Positions 22,740-34,514 are shown, counted from the first letter of the stretch. The stretch: 64,000 nucleotides of DNA from Rana temporaria (GCF_905171775.1 NC_053501.1:21606098-21670097); one strand, 5' to 3'. The notes: generated by a model from the letters alone, not told the origin. Numbers and translations are program-made.

Positions 22740-23311
22740 CTTTTTACACTGAGACTGCAGGGCAGGAGTTTTTCAGGTGGTATTTAGGCGCTATTCTTAC
22801 CGCTAAACCGCCAAGATTACTCTTCAACAGAATAGATTCTAGGTTACCCAAATATCTAAGTCAGGTCCATTAGACGATCACCATTATCCTTTTTCCTTCT
22901 GGGTTATGTATCCCTTATGTATTCGGTCACAGCAACATTAGGTACTATTTGGTAAGGTGCTCCAAGGGGATGTGAGAATTTTTTGCTATACTCAAAAATT
23001 AAAAATAAAACTTTGTAACCCTTGACTATTTGACCCTCAAAAACAAATCATTCACACAACAAATAATCCTTCTCCCTCCTCGTGTCTCTTCTCCCCTCCT
23101 TGTTATATAAAAATAATGGGGCCGCACTTGCTGGCAAAGATGGGGACGGGGTGGATTGCCAGCACAGAACATTAGTATTTGCTCATTTATGAGAATATAA
23201 CATCAAAAAGGTAAGTGAAGGTAGCAGTCATGACCCGACATTATGGACCAGAGCTGTTGCACCTCCTGCAACTACCTTAGTTCCACTCTATCGGTATTCC
23301 ATAAAAATCGT
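22740..23311. other. Unassigned sequence
   Basis: Starts with a probable partial MITE end, then unique-looking DNA with no coding or structural signal. Confidence 0.3.
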
Positions 23312-24000
23312 GGGTCAGATCCACAGTGAGGGTCCACTACTGATACGCCGGCGTACTTTCAAATTTCCTGCGTCGTATCTTTAGTTTGAATCCTCAAACC
23401 AAGATACGACGGCTTCTGTGTTCGATCCGACAGGCGTACGGCTTCGTACGCCTTCGGATCGTAGGTGCAATACTTCGGCGCCCGCTGGGTGGAGTTTGCG
23501 TCGTTTTCCGCGTTGGGTATGCAAATTAGCGATTTACGACGATCCATGAAGGTACGCGCGGCCGTCGCATTTTCTAACGTCGTCTGTAGTCGGCTTTTTC
23601 CGGCGTATAGTTAAAGCTGGTATTTTTCGGCGTATAGATAGAATTGCCATGTTAAGTATGGCCGTCGTTCCCGCGTCAAAATTTGAATTTTTTTTTTTGC
23701 GTAAGTCGTCGGTGAATAGGGATGGACATAACTCACGTCTAAGTTACGTCATTTAGCGCAATGCACGGCGGGAAATTTCGCGACGACGCATGCGCAGTTC
23801 ATTCGGCACGGGGACGCGCTTCATTTAAATGAAACCCGCCCCCCAACCCGCCCAATTTGAAATCCGCCGCCAGAATACACTACGCCACCGTAACTTATGG
23901 CGCGAACTCGCTGAGGATTCGAATATACGCCAGGTAAGGTACGGCGGCGTAGTGTATCTCTGATACGCTGCGCCTAACTAAATGTATGTGGATCTGGCCC
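23312..24000. mobile_element. GGGCCAGATTC-family element
   Basis: Ends are GGGTCAGATCCACA and TGTGGATCTGGCCC. The core shares GTTGGGTATGCAAATTAGCG and GCCATGTTAAGTATGGCC with the truncated copy at 2813-3301. The flanks CGT and CAT do not match, so either the target duplication decayed or a boundary is off by a base. Confidence 0.8.
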
Positions 24001-24119
24001 CATCTGTTTAGGGTTTTTTCTCCAGCCACCTCTGAAAACAGAACACACCAAGTGTGGTAATGAAGAGACCAAATGGTCCATTTTATGCCATATTTAGTGT
24101 AACATTGGAACCAATTAAT

Positions 24120-24720
24120 ATATAACAAGCAAGCCGATTGATTTCACGCTAACCGTGACCACCGCACGCAACTTATTATTTAATGAAGTTCCGTTGTTGC
24201 ATGCAGCATTATTAATCCTTGAAGGATGCTACTGTGTGACTGATCGAATTGTGCCTACAAAAGCAAACAGGTTTTTCACTTTCCAATTAGCAACATCAAA
24301 ATCTATTGCTTATTAAAAGATCTTTACATCAAACCTGAGAGGTCACCACACTAATGCCAATAATTTTTCAACAACAACATTAAGCATCTTTGTGCTAGAC
24401 GTGTTAACTACAAACAAGCAGACATACAGGCGAGGCGTTATATATGAGCTTTCTTAAAGCAACCAGAAGAACTTCCCGTGGGACTTGATTGTAGTGGTGA
24501 CTTTTGTACAAATAGGTAACAACATTCGAAGCATGATACATGTGTATTATTAGGTCCCTGTTCTCATTCTGTCATCAATTAATTTAATCACCAGTTTAAA
24601 AACTCCATTCAGGGCTGCCGCGTTAACCAACCCAATATTTTTTGTGTTGTCAGGACAACAGTTGTGCATCTTACGAATCCAGCCTTGTTTATTATGGCAA
24701 GGGGCAATGTGCAAAGTGAG
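24120..24720. other. Unique island, candidate conserved non-coding element
   Basis: AT-rich unique DNA, no frame, with GCATTATTAATCC, CTTTCCAATTAGCAAC and ATGCCAATAATTTTTC, all TAAT-type cores. The texture resembles vertebrate developmental enhancers; not tested. Confidence 0.35.
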
Positions 24721-25062
24721 GTAACCCTACAAAATATTTTAAAACCCAACTCCAGGCTCCATGCATCCCCACCTTCACAAAGGACCCCCTTGAGACCATA
24801 GCCAGCAGTAGTACATTATGGTTCTTTTTCTACTTCATTTCTTAATGTCTTCTGGCTGGTTACTCAATGTGTTGGGTCTGCTTACGTCTTCTTCTGGTAT
24901 TAGGTGATCATGGATGATGCAGAACGCCGCTCTCTGCATCAATACACCCTGTGGTTGATTTAATCAAGGGAAAATAGGCTGTTCACTGTTCAAGGGACTT
25001 TTACCCAGAGCTTAGTGAATACGATGAAGATTTGCTTACTTTTATTATCGAATTATCTGATA
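24721..25062. other. Unassigned sequence
   Basis: No repeat ends or coding signal recognised. Confidence 0.3.
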
Positions 25063-25070
25063 TCTGTGTG

Positions 25071-25887
25071 CAGTGGCGTAGCGTGGGTTGTCCGTGCCTG
25101 GGGCGAGGCAAGTAGTTTGCACCTCCCTGACCCATGGACTTACGTATTTTCAGCTAGCTCCAATCTGGTCACATGATCCACTGTGTAAGGCCCCGTACTC
25201 ACGACCAAACATGTCTGCTGAAACTGGTCCGCAGACCAGTTTCAGCAGACATGTTTGGCCGTGTGTTGGCCCGAGCGGACCATTTTCGTGCGGATCGGAC
25301 AGGTTTCCAGTGGACAACTGTTTCCTGGACTTGCTTTAAAACAGTCCGCTGGAAACCTGTCCGCCTGGACATGTACGGTCGTCTGTACAGACCTACCGTA
25401 CATGTCCTGCCGCCCGCCATCCCTCGCATGCGTCGAATGACTTTGACGCATGCGTGGAAGCATTTTAAAGGCAGGCCGCCCACATCGCCGCGTCATTGTC
25501 GCGGCGACACCGCGTCATCGTCGCGGCGACACCGCGGACACGCCCCGCGTATTGTTTACGCGCGGACTTCTGTTTGATGGTGTGTATAGCCATCGAACAG
25601 AAGTCCCCGGGCAGTCCCCGGGCAGACATGTCCGATGAAAACGGTCCGCGGACCGGTTTCATCGGACATGTTTGCTCGTGAGTACTCGGCCTAAGACAGC
25701 GGTGGCTCTAGGGAAGAGGAGAGTGTGCTTGATAATGACTGGTAAAGCCTGGAGTGGTGACATTATGCATATGTTCCTATGTTACATCTGTTGTTGGTGC
25801 TCCCTCCTCTCCACACTTGTGACAGCGCCCCTCTAAATTTTGCGCCTGGGGCGGTGGCTCCCCTGGCACCCCCGCGCTACGCCACTG
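25071..25887. mobile_element. hAT-type element with nested MITE
   Basis: Ends are CAGTGGCGTAGCG and CGCTACGCCACTG, inverted repeats. The flanks TCTGTGTG and TCTGTGGA match at six of eight positions, consistent with an aged 8-bp hAT duplication. The interior text TTTGCGCCTGGGGCGG is typical of this frog and fish family. A second transposon sits at 25189-25691. No transposase remains. Confidence 0.8.
25189..25691. mobile_element. TACACACGAC-family MITE with TAA duplication, inside the hAT element
   Basis: Ends GGCCCCGTACTCACGACC and CTCGTGAGTACTCGGCC are flanked by TAA on both sides (25186-25188, 25692-25694), the usual PIF/Harbinger target. Internal stems include ACATGTCTGCTGAAACTGG. Repeated CACCGCGTCATCGTCGCGG blocks lie at 25485-25540. 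It is younger than the hAT element around it. Confidence 0.85.
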
Positions 25888-25895
25888 TCTGTGGA

Positions 25896-26122
25896 TAGTG
25901 CTGGACCAATAGAAGACATGCATGGCTCTCAGGGATATACAGTGGAATGCGATTTCCTTCAAAGCAGCTGATCCACAATGAAGGTTTAAAGTAGGTGGAC
26001 CTTATTCTGATCCTAGGTTGCGACCTTTCTGATCTCTCTGAAAAGAGCAATAAACCCTGGGGTGGGTATTAAGGAGCGCCTAATACAACAGCTTATATCT
26101 TTTTAAATGTTTATTCATTAAG
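25896..26122. other. Short unassigned spacer
   Basis: No recognised signal between the hAT element and the next MITE. Confidence 0.3.
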
Positions 26123-26123
26123 G

Positions 26124-26527
26124 CCTCGTACACACGACCGAACATGTCTGCTGAAACTGGTCCGGCGGACCAGTTTCCGTGGACATGTTCGGTCGTGTGT
26201 AGGGCCGACCGGACAGGTTTCCAGCGGACAAATGTTTCTTAGCATGCTAAGAAACATGTCCGCTGGAACCATGTCCACCGGACATGTCTATGGTCAGTAT
26301 GACTCATCGGACAAGTCCGCTGGCCCGAGAACCCGCGCATGACATCGAAGTGATTCGACGCATGCGTGGAAGCATTGAACTTCCGGGTTCGCGCACGTCG
26401 CTGCGTCATCGTCGCCGCCACGTCACCGCGTCGTAACCGCGTCGTCACCGCGTCGTCTGTCCGCGGGAAATTTGGTCTGATGGTGTGTACAGCCATCAGA
26501 CCAAATGATCCCAGCGGACAATTTTGA
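26124..26527. mobile_element. TACACACGAC-family MITE, right end lost
   Basis: The left end GGCCTCGTACACACGACCG follows ATTAA. The interior ACATGTCTGCTGAAACTGG and a stem TTAGCATGCTAAG are as in 25189-25691 and 48104-48522. The right terminus is replaced after about 26525 by the piggyBac-like fragment. Confidence 0.7.
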
Positions 26528-26850
26528 AAAAAAAAAACACAATATGTTTAACTTTTTGCTATAATAAATATCCCATTTTTTTAAAAAAAAAACTATTTTT
26601 TTTCTCAGTTTAGGCCGATACGTATTCTGACATTTTTTTTATTATTTTTTTTTAACTAGTAATACGGCGATCTGCGAATTTTGTCAGGACTGCGATATTG
26701 CGGTGGACACATCGGACACTTTTGACACATTTTTGGGACCATTCACATTAATAAAGCGAACAGTGCTATAAAAATGCATTGATTACTGTATAAATGTGAC
26801 TGGCGGGGAAGGGGTTAACACTAGGGGGCGAGGAAGGGGTTAAATGTGTA
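26528..26850 (-). mobile_element. Fragment of TTAA (CCACTTCC) element, reverse strand
   Basis: The A-rich text and GCTATAATAAATATCCC, then TCAGTTTAGGCCGATACGTATTC, are the reverse complement of 14470-14560 in the 13803-14802 element. Further on, GGACACATCGGACAC and TTTTGGGACCATTC match its 14280-14320 region. No end is preserved. Confidence 0.65.
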
Positions 26851-26887
26851 TCCTGGGAGTGATACAGTTGGTAGGTGTGGGTAGGAT

Positions 26888-27086
26888 AGGCTTCTTTAAA
26901 GTGGAGGGTTTTCAGGGATCGTCTAAAAGCTAATAGAGTAGGAGATAATCGGAAAGGTTGGGGTAAGGTGTTCCATAGGATTGGAGAGGCTCGAGAAAAG
27001 TCCTGGAGGTGAGCATGGGAGGAGGTGATAAGGGAGCTAGAGAGCAGGAGGTCTTCAGAGGAACATCTTATGTGAAGAAGAACCAT
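26888..27086 (-). pseudogene. LINE ORF2 C-terminal fragment
   Basis: The reverse-strand frame holds FSRASPILWNTLPQPFRL followed by SPTLLAFRRSLKT. This matches the C-terminal LWNSLP...FK..LKTHLF signature shared by L2/CR1/Rex-type LINE proteins. Upstream catalytic parts are absent and the frame runs on into unrelated sequence, so this is a dead fragment. Confidence 0.6.
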
Positions 27087-27249
27087 TGTGGGCGGACAGC
27101 TCTGGTTTGATTCAGGTCGAGTTCTACAGCCAGAGCTGCTTTTTCTCTAAAAAAAAGTAGCCCAGAGTTGGACTTTAAATTATGACTAGCTGTCACTGCG
27201 TCTTCACCCGGTTTCCAACTTGAATCTGAGCAGAGAACGAATATATATA

Positions 27250-27700
27250 TGCAATGCATTCTTCTCTAAACTAAGCAGATTTTATCAAGGCTTTAAGTCT
27301 TCTCTAGAGACTCCTAAAAGTCCATTACGGGCAAAATGATGAAATATGTGCGCAGAAGAATTAAGGAAAGAAGCAATTGAGATGTAGCAATTGTGTTTAA
27401 ACTTATGTGATTGTATTACCGGAAATAAAAATCGCACTTTACTGTTAATTTATCATTAATTCTAATGTCAGATCAGCGCTGTTACACTTAGCAAAGTTCA
27501 GTGTATTTTTTTTTTTTATTATACTTTAATATTATTACTGAATGTGGCTAGTATAAAAAGTATTTTAGATCAAGATAATAAAAAGTAGAGTAAATATATT
27601 AAAATAAATAGAAACCCTAACAGAATGACATTTAGTTCTTTAAAGCACTGTACATCATAAACATTTGCCATTTAAAAACAAAACACTGTTTATACTTTTT
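27250..27700. other. Unique AT-rich island
   Basis: No frame or repeat ends. ATTGTGTTTAAACTTATG and TTAATTTATCATTAATTC are present. It could be a non-coding conserved element or plain unique DNA. Confidence 0.3.
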
Positions 27701-27719
27701 TTGATTATTTGTTATCTCA

Positions 27720-28869
27720 ATGCTGTGATTTTAGGGTGAGCTTGGGTTTGGTCGATCACTGACCTACTATAGCTATGTGGTCATATTAGGTCTATGATGT
27801 CATCAGTATCCCTACCCCTTTCTACCTGCAGCTGCAGGATGAGAATTGCCCAGTCCGCAGTTGATTGGGCCAGAGTTGGCAGCTTCCTACTTTGTTTTGT
27901 CTGGACATGAGTTTGGACAGAACCCCAGCTCATCTCTACTGTCCACAGAGGCCAACTAGGATCAAAGTAACTGCTTAACCTCCTACCAGGGCCACTTAAA
28001 AGGGGGTAGCACCAGTCCTCCTGTACAAGGCCCAGGCCACCAGGAGGGGCCCGGGCAACAGGGAAATGGCATAAGGGCAGTAGAGGGGGTGCTCGGAAAA
28101 GCAGGAGGGGGCAATTCGAGGAACTAATCCCCTGGGTGTCTCTCCCTGCAGCAGCTAAAATCTGCTTTTAGCTGCTGCAGGGAGTGACACAGATGGGATC
28201 AGTTCCTGTAATTGAATGCCCCCATGCCTCACTGATCCCTTTCCCTGCCCAGGATTTAATTCCCCCTAAGAATGATTTTAGTACTTTTTTATTGAAAATA
28301 TTCTAATATTTTTTTGGAGAGTGGTCCTGTCGGATAGGCTGTATGGGGCCACATGATTTCTAACAGCAGCCCTGCCTCTTGCCACCCACAAAACCCACAT
28401 GTGCAGCAGCATAGAAGGTGAGATGTAATGCTCACTAGCCGCAGCTATACATCCATGGGTGGTGGGTGATAAAGATTTCTGTGCTGGGTGTGCACCCACC
28501 ATTTTCTCCCAGCACAGTGAGTGAGCTGGCAAAGACAATTGTTTTTGAATGAAACAAATTTAACTAAACATATTTATGTAAATAACAAATTGAAATGAAA
28601 CAAAACAATTTTCCTTCTGCACATGTCTATATGTGACCTGCTGTGATACGTCACAGCGATCACATGGTACCAGCAGCGAGCTGGTACTTGGATCAGTCAC
28701 CGGGCGCGTCCTGTGGATCACGCTGCTGTGTGGCCCCGTGGCTGTGTGATCAGCGCATCCTGACAGGACATCATATGACTCCCAGTCAGGATAACTGAAC
28801 CACCTCTCGACTGGTAACAGTGGTCATCTGATCAGGCAGACCTTCACCCCCCCCCCCTAGTTAAAGGGA
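27720..28869. other. Unassigned sequence with one strong short hairpin
   Basis: Positions 28146-28182 form CTGCAGCAGCTAAAA/TTTTAGCTGCTGCAG, a near-perfect stem. Around 27975-28060 GGCCCAGGCCACCAGGAGGG suggests a degraded repeat. No coding frame is convincing. A C run lies at 28850-28858. Confidence 0.35.
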
Positions 28870-29457
28870 TGCTGGAGCTGGGTGGGAAGGGGTTAAAATA
28901 CAGCACAGATGTTGTTCGATCGAGACGTATGTTCGATCGTTCGTCGAAATACAAACAAAACGGGTCGTTCGCGCCAAATTCGAGTTAAGTTTCACAGACC
29001 ATAATTCACTGCAGCATCGCTGGCTGATGATTGGCCAAGCATGCACTATTAACCGCATGCTTGGCCAATCACAGCGCGCAAAAAACGGAGAGCCATAATT
29101 GGCCAAAGCTAGGGTGACTTTGGCCAATTATGGCTCAGGGGGTTTAGTACACGCCCCACACTATAGAAGGCCACCTGCAGGGCGGCCTTGTGTAGTGTGT
29201 TGCGGCAGTTAACAGAGAACAGAGAGAGACAGAGAGAGTGTCATTATTTGCAGGTAGATAGAGCAGGCAGGCAGGCTAGTCAGTTAATGTTACAGTGTGT
29301 AGAGGATATATATACATCCCAGGTGTTGTACATATATTTATACACTGTATAGTTTAGCTAGATCAGTTCTTCCTAATTTACTGGCAGGGAGGTGATTGTG
29401 CTATTTAAAGACGTTATCACAGGCATACTATAGACACCCAGCAGGTACAATATTTAA

Positions 29458-30598
29458 CCACTTCCATACCAGGTACTTACGCAGCTTCCCGCCCAAGCCA
29501 ATTTTCAGCTTTCAGCACTGTCGCATTTTGAATGGCAATTGCGCGGTCATGCTACACTGTACCCAAACAAAATTGGCGTCCTTTTTTCCCCACAAATAGA
29601 GCTTTCTTTTGGTGGTATTCGATCACCTCTGCGATTTTTTTTTTTTGCGCAACAACTAAAAAAAGGCTGAAAATTTGGAAAAAAAATTACGTTTTTATTT
29701 TTTTCTGTTAATTTTTTTGTAAATACGTTTTCTCTTTCAATTACGGGCACTGATATGGCGGCACTAATGGGCACCGATGAGATGGCACTGATGGACATCG
29801 ATGAGGTAGTACTGACGGGCACAGATGAGGTGGCACTGATTGGCGGCGCTGGTATGCGACACTGATGGGCACACATAGGCGGCACTGATGGGCACACATA
29901 GGCGGCACTGATGGGCACACATAGGCGGCACTGATGGGCACACATAGGCGGCACTGATGGGCACTCATGGGCGGCACTGGGCACTCATAGGCGGCACAGA
30001 TGGGCACTCATGGGCGGCACTGATGGATACTTATGGGTGGCACAGATGGGCACTGATAGGTGGGCACTGGGCATGGATGGGCACTGTGGGGTGGCACTGA
30101 TGGACACTGGGGTGGCACTGATGGACACTGGGGTGGCGCTGATGGACACTGGGGTGGCGCTGATGGACACTGGGGTGGCAGCACTGATTTTTGCCAGGTT
30201 GCCAGTCAGTGCCCATTTGTGTGGCGATCCGAGGGGGGGCTGCGCTGATAAACAATCAGCGCTAACCCCCCCTGTCAGGAGAGCCGCCGATCGGCTATCC
30301 TCTACTCGCGTCTGTCAGACGCGAGTGAGGAAGAGCCATCGACGGCTCTTCCTGTTTACATCGTGATCAGCCGTGGTTGGACACGGCTGATCACGTGGTA
30401 AAGAGTCTCCGCCGGAGGCTCTTTACCGAGATCGGAGATGCAGGGTGTCAGACTGACACCCCGCATCACCGATCGCCGCGATGCGCGCCCCCACGGGCGC
30501 GCGCGGCATGAAATCCTGCAGGACGTTCTAGAATGTCCTGTCAGGATTTCATAACCACTTCCCGGACGTAAATCGGCCATAGGCCGGGCGGGAAGTGG
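29458..30598. mobile_element. TTAA (piggyBac-like) element with internal minisatellite
   Basis: CCACTTCC and GGAAGTGG ends are flanked by TTAA (29454-29457, 30599-30602). The left part (CAAAATTGGCGTCC, AAAGAAAGCTC-type words inverted) is related to 14640-14690 of the 13803 element. Its right part has stems around CTACTCGCGTCTG and a last hairpin ending in GGAAGTGG. 1,141 bp, non-autonomous. Confidence 0.8.
29750..30190. repeat. Minisatellite, GGCACTGATGGGCAC-type units
   Basis: Units such as GGGCACACATAGGCGGCACT (22 bp with AT) repeat five times exactly near 29866-29957, and GATGGACACTGGGGTGGC(A/G)CT repeats five times near 30100-30178. The long reverse-strand frames rich in Cys, Ala and Pro are translations of this repeat and not genes. 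Confidence 0.9.
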
Positions 30599-30719
30599 TT
30601 AAAGGAACTGATGCAGGAGCAGTGATTTTAATGATGCTTAAATTAACAAAAAAAATATGAAAAATTCCTTTAAATATTGTACCTGTTGGGTGTCTATAGT
30701 ATGCCTGTGAAAACGTCTT

Positions 30720-30886
30720 TGAGAACCCGAGTCTTGCCCCAGGGAACATGTATCAATGGAAAAAAAGTTTTAAAAACGGTCGTTTTTTCAGGAGTCCTGA
30801 AAAAAACTTCAGTTTTTAAAACTTTTTTTCCATTGATACATGTTCCCTGGGGCAAGACCCGGGTTCTCAAAGACGTTTTACGACAA
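30720..30886. repeat. Long near-perfect hairpin
   Basis: CTTTGAGAACCCGAGTCTTG at the left pairs with CAAGACCCGGGTTCTCAAAG at the right, through GGGAACATGTATCAATGG and a central TTTTTTCAGGAGTCCTGAAAAAA. Arms are about 70 bases with few mismatches. A related left arm is at 42102-42130. A transcript would fold into a long duplex. Confidence 0.85.
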
Positions 30887-31013
30887 TAACTTGCATATTA
30901 GGCTTTAAAATGAGCACTTTTGAATTCGAACATTCGAGTCCCATAGACGTCAATGGGGTTCTAAATGTTCGCGCGAACGTTCGGTCTGTTCAAAGGTTCT
31001 GGTGCGAACCGAA

Positions 31014-31014
<1 letters not shown>

Positions 31015-31045
<31 letters not shown>
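31015..31045. repeat. G31 homopolymer
   Basis: Thirty-one consecutive G between CCGAAC and CTTGG. The tract lies in element R close to its end. Confidence 0.85.
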
Positions 31046-31079
31046 CTTGGTGTTCGGCTCATCCCTAATGGAAAGCATA

Positions 31080-31740
31080 GAATGTTTTCAAGTCACCGAA
31101 TTTCTGGCAGGATTAACAGGTGTTTTTTGTACTTTTTGAACAAAACACTTTTAATGGTACCGGATAAAGAAGAATGGGTTTGTGAACAAACAAACATACT
31201 GTACATACTCACCTCACTTTGATGATGCTGCTGTCCACCATCAGCTTTAATCCCCAGAACATGACCACTGATCACACAGCTCGGAGCAGAGAACAGTGAC
31301 TGTCAGTTCCAGCTCTCCGCTTTGCCCCTCCAGTGCTCACTGGAGCAGCAGGCAGGAGAAGGGGCAGTCGCAGCTGTGCACTGAGAGCTGGGGTCAGCTG
31401 TTATTTAGGCAGCTGGGTGGATCTCAACAATATTGTCAGGACCCTTCTAGAGCCTAAAGCTGCTCTAAGACATCATATGATAGCGGGCAATACAACGCTA
31501 TTCGCTGACTCTGGGTCATAGGAGAGCACAAGTAAGTGAAGTCTTGTGACCCAAAAGACTCAAAAGCTTTGGCCATACTTCCTTTTTAACAGACCAAAAA
31601 AGGAGCAAATAAGAGACGTTTTTTTTGTTAGCATTTACATAAACTTTCAATAATAGCAGATCAGCAAGCTGGGACTCAGAGAATGGTATTACCGCAGTAG
31701 ATGGGACGCCTTGCTGGATATTTCATTATCCACTTATCTT
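31080..31740. other. Unassigned, partly repeat-like sequence
   Basis: The section at 31320-31590 is related to 20200-20400 (shared GTGACCC and TTTGGCCATACTTC words). No gene is supported. Confidence 0.3.
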
Positions 31741-32340
31741 GAGTCATAACCTCCCTTTTGTTCTCTTCTCCTCTATGAATATGCATGGGCCTCGTAGAGC
31801 TTTTCTTCACATGGAGAAGACCCGCGCCAGACGGCTTGCCCTTTATTTCCTGAGTATCTAAATGCTATCCTAATTATAACTTATTTAGTTCATCATCTTA
31901 ATTGCTCTCCTTGGCCAGATAATACAGGTCTTTAAAGGTTAAGGCTACCTAACAATTCTGCGTAAGTAAGCCCATCTGAAATGACTATGTGAGGCCAGAG
32001 GACAAAGCAATAGACTCTTCCCTTTCCCAGGACTTCAAACAGATCAGGGACATGGCACAATCAATTTAAAGGAATCAAGCAGCCTGAACCAAAGATTTCA
32101 GTTGTGACCGGTCTATTTGGGTCCTCTCTACTGTGGGAAAATACTCGGCAGACATCTATTACGTACAGATGTCCAACAGGCCCAGGTGACCGCAAATGTG
32201 AAAATGCCACATGCTTGACAAAAGGCTGCGTGCTAATTGGCCGTCTTGGAGGGATTAAAGAAGCCCCAGGGCTATTTCCTAACAAGGCAGGTTCTACGGA
32301 CAATAAGGGAAGTCACCAGGGGCTTGGTACAGTGTAAAGG
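31740..32340. other. Unique island, candidate conserved non-coding element
   Basis: Non-repetitive, with ATGAATATGCATGGGC, CTAATTATAACTTATTTAG and CATCTTAATTGCTCTCC (octamer- and homeodomain-like words), and a second patch at 32090-32320. The frames here have no motif. Conservation is an inference. Confidence 0.35.
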
Positions 32341-32473
32341 GGATCTGCCATAAAATAAAATACCTGTGCAAAAGTAGAACCCCCCCCCCCCCAATGTCCC
32401 CACTGTGTCACTTTTATTTAAAATATCTTCCCTTATCTCCTGAAGCTTTAAATTTATGTAAATGTATCCTTAA

Positions 32474-33448
32474 AGTGTTTGTACACCTTTGATTTTTTTT
32501 GTACAAAAATAACAAACATATCATACTAACCTGCTCTGTGCAGTGGTTTTGCACAGAGCAGCCCTGATTATCCTTTTCTGGGGTCCCCCACTGCGCTGCA
32601 AGCTCCTCCTCTTCATTGGGTGACCCCATGGAAAGCCGCTTACCATGGGGCACACATGCGGACTCGCTCCTGAGTCCACTGACACAGACAGCGGGACTTG
32701 GCCCCACCCCCCATTCCTGTATCACAGGATTTGATTGACAGCAGCAGGAGCCAATGGCTCCTGCTATCAATCTGTCCAATGAGGAGAGCAACAGCGGCTG
32801 GAGCTGCTGTGCTCGTGCACCTCGCTGGATCAGATCGTTCTCAGATATGAAAAAGGAGGGGTCTGGGGGGGAGCTACAGCACAGAAGGTTGTTCACCTTC
32901 ATGCATGGAATGCATGATGATGAAAAACTTTAAAGTGGATGTAAACCCTCCATACACCCAGTGAAGTGATCAACAGCCTCAGATGATACACAGGGATGCA
33001 CCAAATCTCCCTACATAGGTTTTATATGTATACATGCTGTCTGCGCATTTATATTCTGTTTAGAAAGTTCAGATCGTGTTAGGAAATCTTCTTTTCCTGT
33101 TTAACACAGAGTGTGATGTCTGGGCATACAGCCAAGATAGCTAACATTGCCCATTGGAGGAAAGACACACACTCCCTCTCATCATAGGCAGAGACTTCTC
33201 AGAGGTGTTTTACAATAGGACCTGCTCCCTGCTAATTTATTTTAGCAACCTCCCCAGACAGAAGATTCAGGCTGCTTTTTTCTAAAAAGTCTGAGAATTT
33301 ATCAGGAGTTATCAGGCTGATAACAGAGGAACAGTTCAGGAGAGAGCTACGGGACTTTGCTCATTGAAGAGAGATAACAAAATACTGCAGATATATGTGC
33401 CCAGCTCAAATTTTAGGTTTACATCCACTTTAAGGCTTTACAACCACT
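32474..33448. mobile_element. TTAA-type MITE hosting another TTAA-type MITE
   Basis: TTAA then AGTGTTTGTACACC at the left corresponds to GGCTTTACAACCACT at the right, imperfect inverted repeats. The interior holds GCACAGAGCAG/CTGCTCTGTGC and GAGCCAATGGCTC stems. The nested copy at 32934-33429 interrupts it near the right end. A C14 run at about 32380-32393 lies just outside on the left. Confidence 0.6.
32934..33429. mobile_element. TTAA-type MITE, AGTGGATGTAAACCC ends
   Basis: The left end AGTGGATGTAAACCC and the right end GGTTTACATCCACT are inverted repeats. TTAA stands at both flanks (32930-32933, 33430-33433). 496 bp without coding capacity. It sits inside the 32474 element, so it is the younger insertion. 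Confidence 0.85.
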
Positions 33449-33449
33449 A

Positions 33450-34513
33450 TTTCGTTTTCTCAAAAAACTGTGGGGGAAATTCAATAAAGAAGGCAGTTTT
33501 TTGGCACTATGGCCTTTTAAATTGGCCTCGCCAAATTCAGAAATCTCTACCATCCACTTACCCAACACTTGGGGCAGATTCAGGTAGTTCTTAATAGTTC
33601 CACTTTTACAGAGTGGCGCTATTGATGCACCAAACTAAAAAATGATTAATAACTACTCTAAATTGGAGTACAGAGACAGACAGAGTGCCTGTCCCCATCT
33701 GCAGAGTAGCAGATCGGCACATTCGCTGCTGCTACCCCTCCCTGTCATTGGTTGTTAAGAAAGGTGTTGGCTTCACAGCCGACATCCTCCTCTGCATATG
33801 GATGATGGCAATGTAATTAATTTAATAAAAAAAAGTCTAAGGACCTTTTTTTTTTCTAATCAATATACAGCTGTAACATTTCCCAGATCTTTCCCAGCCT
33901 GTCTGTAGGGGAACATAAGCAGGAAGAGCTTCCAGTCCACATGTTAAAAAAAAAACAGCCTTTTGCAATACAGAGTAAAAATAAATAATGCATATCAGTA
34001 AACTGTTTTAAATTGTCACACAAATACTGTATATATTTTAAATCAAATCTTTATTATTTTTGGCAATAACATGGTGTAAAAGGATTTCTGCCAAACACAG
34101 GCTGTGTCACACCCTTCCAGCCTATGTCTTCGACTAGGAGGGAGGTGAAGCCTACATAAATCTACATGTAATATCCCACCCCCATTGTGTTTTGCTGGTT
34201 AGTGGAGGCGGAGGAGGGTGTGGGCTGTCATTTAGCACTGTGTATACTCCAACATGTGTGAGTCTAGTCACCTGGGCTGCTCAGATGTGATATGGAAGAA
34301 AATGTTCAGCATAGAAACTCACTAAAAACTGAGCATGTGCAGAGCTGCCAACACGGCTGTGGAGTGGGGACAAGGACAGAAGGGGGGAGACAGAGAAAAA
34401 CAGTTTTTTTTGGAGAATAAAAAAAACAATCTCATAGTGACTGAGTGAGTATGAACAGCATATAATACACCATTTATTGAGAGTTTTTTAAGATATGAGT
34501 TAAATGACACTTA
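33450..34513. other. Unassigned sequence
   Basis: Mixed AT-rich and simple-sequence DNA with A runs and T runs. No gene, repeat end or RNA signature could be supported. Confidence 0.35.
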
Positions 34514-34514
34514 T

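Larger units (their letters stand above)
28870..31073 (-). mobile_element. Element R, composite fold-back repeat, reverse strand, with nested TTAA element
   Basis: The reverse-strand start is GATGAGCCGAACACC (31073 downward), the same as GATGAGCCAAACATTCCC at 41992. Three hairpins mark it: 30720-30886, TTGGCCAAGCATGC/GCATGCTTGGCCAA at about 29035-29070, and AATTGGCCAAAG/CTTTGGCCAATT at about 29096-29131. The 29404-29456 flank is the inverted complement of 30662-30715, so a longer stem was opened by insertion of 29458-30598. Function unknown; no protein. Confidence 0.6.

Noticed and set aside
25485..25540. CACCGCGTCATCGTCGCGG tandem repeats as a functional regulatory array
   Set aside because: Only two to three units inside a MITE; the related copy at 26400-26455 shows the same pattern, so it is part of the family consensus.
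29547..30366. Frames of 60-145 codons rich in Cys, Ala and Pro
   Set aside because: They are translations of the GGGCACTGATGG minisatellite in the TTAA element.
32414..32902. 162-codon reverse-strand open frame
   Set aside because: It lies across a TTAA MITE with internal stems, and shows no recognisable domain or codon bias.
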